Both the position numbers and the translations under genes were made by a program. The notes below the pieces were generated by a model, which saw nothing but the letters and a program-made list of their open reading frames with translations, did no database searches and had not been told where the DNA came from. Source: Rugamonas brunnea (GTDB lineage Bacteria; Pseudomonadota; Gammaproteobacteria; Burkholderiales; Burkholderiaceae_D). From it: a stretch of 64,000 nt of DNA. This document shows, one piece after another, positions 60,944 through 64,000 of the stretch. The stretch lies in the NCBI RefSeq assembly GCF_014042345.1, contig NZ_JACEZT010000013.1:62001-126000 (forward strand), in the 5' to 3' direction. Every line of letters begins with the position of its first letter. Position 1 is the first letter of the stretch.

Positions 60944-61183
60944 ATGGCGACAACAAGCAAGCCCGGCACTGGCCCCGGCGGAGGCCATTTGCCGCACGAG
61001 CGCGACGAAACGACGGAACAGCCTGCGCGGCGCCCGCGCACCATCATCGAACAGGCCAGCAACGACCTTGAACGCGGGCTGGTCGACACCGACCTGCATG
61101 GCGTGCGCGGCGTGGAGCAAGTCAAACCCACGGCCCCCAAACCCGGCGGCGCCGCCCCCAAGCCCGATGTGCGGCGCGACTGA
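60944..61183 (+). CDS. small hydrophilic hypothetical protein, 79 residues
   Basis: Protein rich in Pro, Gly, Arg and Asp with no membrane segment or Cys. GGAAAGG lies just before the ATG. The N-terminus (MATTSKPGTGPGGGHLPHER) and C-terminus (TAPKPGGAAPKPDVRRD) look disordered; the middle (IIEQASNDLERGLVDTDLHG) could form one helix. Reading frame bias matches the neighbours, so I take it as a real gene. It ends 12 bases before the dehydrogenase gene and may be co-transcribed. No function recognised. Confidence 0.65.
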   Translation: MATTSKPGTGPGGGHLPHERDETTEQPARRPRTIIEQASNDLERGLVDTDLHGVRGVEQVKPTAPKPGGAAPKPDVRRD

Positions 61184-61195
61184 GGGCGGACGGCC

Positions 61196-62614
61196 ATGCG
61201 GCGCATACGCATGACGAAGCTGCTGGCGTGCCCGGCCTTGCCGGCCCCGGCCCCGGCATTGGCACCGGCATCGGCCCCGGCATTGGCCCCTTCACTGCCC
61301 ACGTCGCTGGCCCGGGCCCTGCCCTTGGCGCTGGCCCTCGCGCTGGCCGGCACGTCCACGCAGGCCCAGCCGCAGTACCCGCCCGGCTTCGGCCCGCACC
61401 CGGACCTGCCGGAACCGGTGCGTGCGCTGATCCCCACGGTCGCGGTCGCGCCGGTGGCGCGCTGGAAGGACGATGAACATCCGGTGCCCGCCGCCGGCTT
61501 CCAGGTGCAAGCCTACGCGCGCGGCCTCGATCATCCGCGCTGGCTCTACGTGCTGCCCAATGGCGACGTGCTGGTGGCCGAAACCAACGCCCCCGCGAAG
61601 GCCAACGCCGGCCACGGCGTGCGCGGCATGATCACGCGCCACCTGATGAAAAAAGCGGGCGCCGGGGTCGCCTCCGCCGACCGCATCACCTTGCTGCGCG
61701 GCCTGGGCGCCGACGGCACGGCGGCCGAGCGCACGGTGTTCCTCGACCAGCTTACATCGCCATTCGGCATGGCGCTGGCCGGCAACAAACTATACGTGGC
61801 CAACACCGACGCCGTGCTGCGCTTCGACTACCAGGAAGGCCAGACCAGCATCGCCACACCCGGCGCCAAGGTACTCGACTTGCCGGCGGGCCCGCAGAAC
61901 CAGCACTGGGCCCGCAACCTGCTGGCCGCGCCCGATGGCCGCACGCTGTACGTGAGCGTCGGCTCCAGCAGCAACGTGGGCGAGAACGGACCGCAGGCGG
62001 AAACGGGCCGCGCCGCCATCTGGCAATTCGACATCGCCAGCGGCAAGGCGCGTCCCTATGCCACCGGCTTGCGCAATCCGGTCGGCATGGACAGCGAACC
62101 GCACAGCGGCCAGTTGTGGACCGCCGTCAATGAACGCGACGAACTGGGCGACGAGCTGGTGCCGGACTACATGACGGCCGTGCGCGACGGCGCCTTCTAC
62201 GGCTGGCCGTACAGCTATTTCGGCGCCCACGTGGACGCGCGCGTATCGCCCGCGCGCCCCGACCTGGTGGCGCGCGCCGTCGCGCCCGACTATGCGCTGG
62301 GCGCGCATACGGCATCGCTGGGGCTGGCCTTCTACCGGGGCCAGTTGTTCCCGCCCAGCTACCGCGAAGGCGTCTTCATCGGCCAGCACGGCTCGTGGAA
62401 CCGGCGCCCGCCCAGCGGCTACAAGGTGATCTTCGTGCCGTTCGCCAACGGCACGCCGTCCGGCCCGCCGCGGGATTTCCTGATCGGTTTCCTGGACCGC
62501 AAGGGCACGGCCCATGGCCGCCCGGTGGGCGTGGCCGTGGCGCGCGACGGCGCGCTGCTGGTGGCCGACGACGTCGGCAACACGGTGTGGCGCATCACAC
62601 CCAAGGCGCGCTGA
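61196..62614 (+). CDS. PQQ-dependent sugar dehydrogenase-type beta-propeller protein
   Basis: Periplasmic protein of 472 residues related to soluble glucose/sorbosone dehydrogenases. The N-terminus is an unusual signal peptide: a run of Ala-Pro-Leu repeats ([20 protein letters not shown]) precedes a short core [12 protein letters not shown] and a cleavage region TSTQAQ. The propeller begins at [47 protein letters not shown] and [20 protein letters not shown] are family segments. The cofactor is assumed to be PQQ from the family, and no pqq genes are in the window. The start could also be at 61211. It follows the small hypothetical gene by 12 bases. Confidence 0.88.
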   Translation: MRRIRMTKLLACPALPAPAPALAPASAPALAPSLPTSLARALPLALALALAGTSTQAQPQYPPGFGPHPDLPEPVRALIPTVAVAPVARWKDDEHPVPAAGFQVQAYARGLDHPRWLYVLPNGDVLVAETNAPAKANAGHGVRGMITRHLMKKAGAGVASADRITLLRGLGADGTAAERTVFLDQLTSPFGMALAGNKLYVANTDAVLRFDYQEGQTSIATPGAKVLDLPAGPQNQHWARNLLAAPDGRTLYVSVGSSSNVGENGPQAETGRAAIWQFDIASGKARPYATGLRNPVGMDSEPHSGQLWTAVNERDELGDELVPDYMTAVRDGAFYGWPYSYFGAHVDARVSPARPDLVARAVAPDYALGAHTASLGLAFYRGQLFPPSYREGVFIGQHGSWNRRPPSGYKVIFVPFANGTPSGPPRDFLIGFLDRKGTAHGRPVGVAVARDGALLVADDVGNTVWRITPKAR

Positions 62615-62703
62615 GGCCGGGCTGGCCTTATGTGCGTCTCCGAACGGAGCCGGGCGCACGGCCGCGTCATGATGGCGCATCGCAAGTGACACAGGAGCAC
62701 ATC

Positions 62704-63129
62704 ATGAAACGCACTGGAACGGCCGTCTGGAGCGGTGACCTGAAAGGCGGCAGCGGCAAGGTGGCGACCGAGAGCGGCATTCTCGACAACGTCTCGTACG
62801 GCTACCACAGCCGCTTCGAGCATGACGCCGGCACCAATCCCGAAGAACTGCTGGGCGCGGCCCACGCGGCCTGCTTCACGATGACGGTGGCGGGCGAACT
62901 GGCGGCCGCCGGCCTGAAGCCGCGCAGCCTGATCACCACGGCCACCGTCTCGCTGGGCAAGGTGGGCGATGATTTCCAGATCGGTTCGGTGCACCTGAAC
63001 CTGATCGCCTGCATTCCCGGCGCCAGCCAGGCCGCGTTCGAACAGGCGGCGCTCAAGGCCAAGCTGGAGTGTCCGTTGTCGCGCGTGCTGAACACCCACA
63101 TCACGCTGGACGTGCGGCTCGATCACTGA
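62704..63129 (+). CDS. OsmC family peroxiredoxin-like protein
   Basis: Thiol peroxidase-type protein of 141 residues that reduces organic hydroperoxides, cytoplasmic. ACAGGAG lies 6 bases before the ATG. NPEELLGAAHAACFTMTVA carries the peroxidatic Cys at about residue 59 and LECPLSRVLNTHITLDV the second Cys at about 122, the pair that defines OsmC/Ohr. The early GSGKVATESG is OsmC-like rather than Ohr-like. It stands alone, 89 bases after the dehydrogenase, and is probably induced by osmotic or oxidative stress as in relatives. Confidence 0.92.
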   Translation: MKRTGTAVWSGDLKGGSGKVATESGILDNVSYGYHSRFEHDAGTNPEELLGAAHAACFTMTVAGELAAAGLKPRSLITTATVSLGKVGDDFQIGSVHLNLIACIPGASQAAFEQAALKAKLECPLSRVLNTHITLDVRLDH

Positions 63130-63231
63130 AGCGCTTGCGGGGCGGCGTGGCCGGCGCCCGCGCCGGTCCCGGCATGGTTGCGTCAAAACGCATAGAATGC
63201 GGCTTACTCTCCACCGACATGAAAGACCACC

Positions 63232-63639
63232 ATGCGTATTTTGCACACCATGCTGCGGGTAGGCGACCTGCAACGTTCGATCGATTTCTACACCAAGGTG
63301 CTGGGCATGAAATTGCTGCGCACCAGCGACAACCCGGAATACAAGTACACGCTGGCCTTCCTCGGCTACGGCGCCAATCCCGAGCACGCGGAACTGGAAC
63401 TGACCTACAACTATGGCGTGAGCAGCTATGAGATGGGCACGGCCTACGGCCATTTGGCCATTTCGGCCGACGATATCGTGCGGGCATGCGAGGCCGTCAA
63501 GGCCAACGGCGGCAACGTCACGCGCGAGCCGGGCCCGGTGAAAGGTGGCTCGACCGTGATCGCCTTCGTGACCGACCCGGACGGCTACAAGATCGAACTG
63601 ATCGAGCGCCAGTTCGACGGCGCCGGCGCCGGCCTGTAA
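63232..63639 (+). CDS. gloA: lactoylglutathione lyase (glyoxalase I)
   Basis: Detoxifies methylglyoxal: converts its glutathione hemithioacetal to lactoylglutathione. 135 residues, the normal bacterial length. The metal-site residues lie in [20 protein letters not shown] (His5), ELELTYNYG (Glu), [10 protein letters not shown] (His) and [12 protein letters not shown] (final Glu), so all four ligands are present. The pattern fits the Ni-dependent type. It is a single gene, 102 bases after the OsmC gene, and converges on the tolC-like gene with 27 bases between the stops. Confidence 0.97.
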   Translation: MRILHTMLRVGDLQRSIDFYTKVLGMKLLRTSDNPEYKYTLAFLGYGANPEHAELELTYNYGVSSYEMGTAYGHLAISADDIVRACEAVKANGGNVTREPGPVKGGSTVIAFVTDPDGYKIELIERQFDGAGAGL

Positions 63640-63666
63640 TACCGCGCCGGCCCGCCCTGGCTGGTG

Positions 63667-64000
63667 TTAATGCGCCAGCAGGGCGTTGACCGTGTCCAGG
63701 TCTTCCGGCTTGAGCGAACCGGCCGCCGCCTTCAGGCGCAGGCCGGCCATGATGGTGTCGTAACGGGCCTTGGACAGGCTCTGCTGGGTCGAGTACAGCA
63801 GCTTCTGGGCGTTCAGCACGTCGATGTTGATGCGCACGCCGACCTGGTAGCCGAGCTTGTTCGAATCGAGCGAGGATTTGCTCGACACTTCCGCCGCCTC
63901 CAGCGCCTTCACCTGCGCCAGCCCGCTGTTGACGCCCAGGTAAGCTTGGCGCGCGCCCTGCGCGGCGGCGCGCTTGGTCGCCTCCAGGTCGTTGCGGGCC
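63667..64000 (-). CDS. TolC family outer-membrane efflux protein, C-terminal part only
   Basis: The last 110 or so residues of a TolC-type trimeric outer-membrane channel; the gene continues past the right edge. The visible part is the coiled-coil helix ending in AYLGVNSGLAQVKALEAAEV and the second conserved helix LGYQVGVRINIDVLNAQKLL, followed by YDTIMAGLRLKAAAGSL and a short tail. These are hallmark TolC segments (the NIDVLNAQ region forms the channel entrance). It would serve type I secretion or tripartite drug efflux; the partners are not in the window. Confidence 0.93.
   Translation of the reverse strand, partial: ARNDLEATKRAAAQGARQAYLGVNSGLAQVKALEAAEVSSKSSLDSNKLGYQVGVRINIDVLNAQKLLYSTQQSLSKARYDTIMAGLRLKAAAGSLKPEDLDTVNALLAH

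Noticed and set aside
63151..63166. CCGGCG-CCCG-CGCCGG hairpin after the OsmC gene as a terminator
   Set aside because: The stem is short for this G+C content and has no U-run; such hairpins are common by chance here.

Overview
The window is a high-G+C chromosomal segment of a betaproteobacterium, most likely Oxalobacteraceae (the Janthinobacterium/Duganella/Massilia group). The evidence is the gene content and order (hda-HAD phosphatase-pcnB-folK-panB; recN-nadK; grpE-dnaK-dnaJ), the protein sequences, and the strong G/C third-position bias. I saw no rRNA, tRNA, CRISPR array, phage or insertion sequence. Both window edges cut genes: an S9 peptidase on the left and a TolC-type protein on the right.

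Layout. 1-5.2 kb: two tandem S9 peptidases and a PPi-type phosphofructokinase. 5.3-5.9 kb: a small toxin-antitoxin pair. 6.0-12.6 kb: housekeeping genes (purM; an AI-2E-family permease, hda, a HAD phosphatase, pcnB, folK, panB). 12.9-13.1 kb: a 52-residue hypothetical gene. 13.1-28.3 kb: one very long minus-strand polyamine operon, read from 28266 down to 13106. Its order is puuD-like hydrolase, glutamine-synthetase-like ligase, class III aminotransferase, potF, potG, potH, potI, an outer-membrane porin-like protein, puuC, puuB, a second ligase and a second aminotransferase. It should take up putrescine-type amines and break them down to GABA. 28.5-32.9 kb: a divergent MocR/GabR-type regulator followed by gabT and gabD, which turn GABA into succinate. 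33.0-37.4 kb: a second minus-strand set (third ligase plus potG, potH, potI) that lacks a binding protein and is almost identical to the first permease genes. 37.4-39.2 kb: a small accessory islet with a secreted Pro-rich protein, a lower-G+C membrane protein and a second toxin-antitoxin pair.

39.2-50.6 kb is the nitrate assimilation cluster: narK transporter, nirB, nirD, an FAD oxidoreductase and nasA in one minus-strand operon, then cobA (siroheme), a NasS-like nitrate sensor and the ANTAR antiterminator nasT. Both leaders carry a sigma-54-type promoter followed by hairpins and an intrinsic terminator. The narK leader has two hairpins with ANTAR-type hexaloops (A at position 1, G at position 4). 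This predicts double control by nitrogen limitation (NtrC/sigma-54) and by nitrate (NasS/NasT antitermination).

50.7-59.7 kb: carbonic anhydrase, dnaJ, dnaK, grpE (with a textbook sigma-32 promoter), hemH, recN and nadK, all on the minus strand. 59.8-64 kb: a DUF3667-type membrane protein, a small hypothetical gene, a PQQ-type sugar dehydrogenase, an OsmC protein, gloA and the end of tolC.

The most rewarding parts are regulatory. They are the sigma-54/ANTAR leaders, a matched pair of operators (GTGCCAC-N16-GAACCACTT) in front of the gabR-like gene and of gabT, the duplicated permease block, and an orphan plus-strand terminator in the islet. All statements come from reading the sequence. No database search was run.
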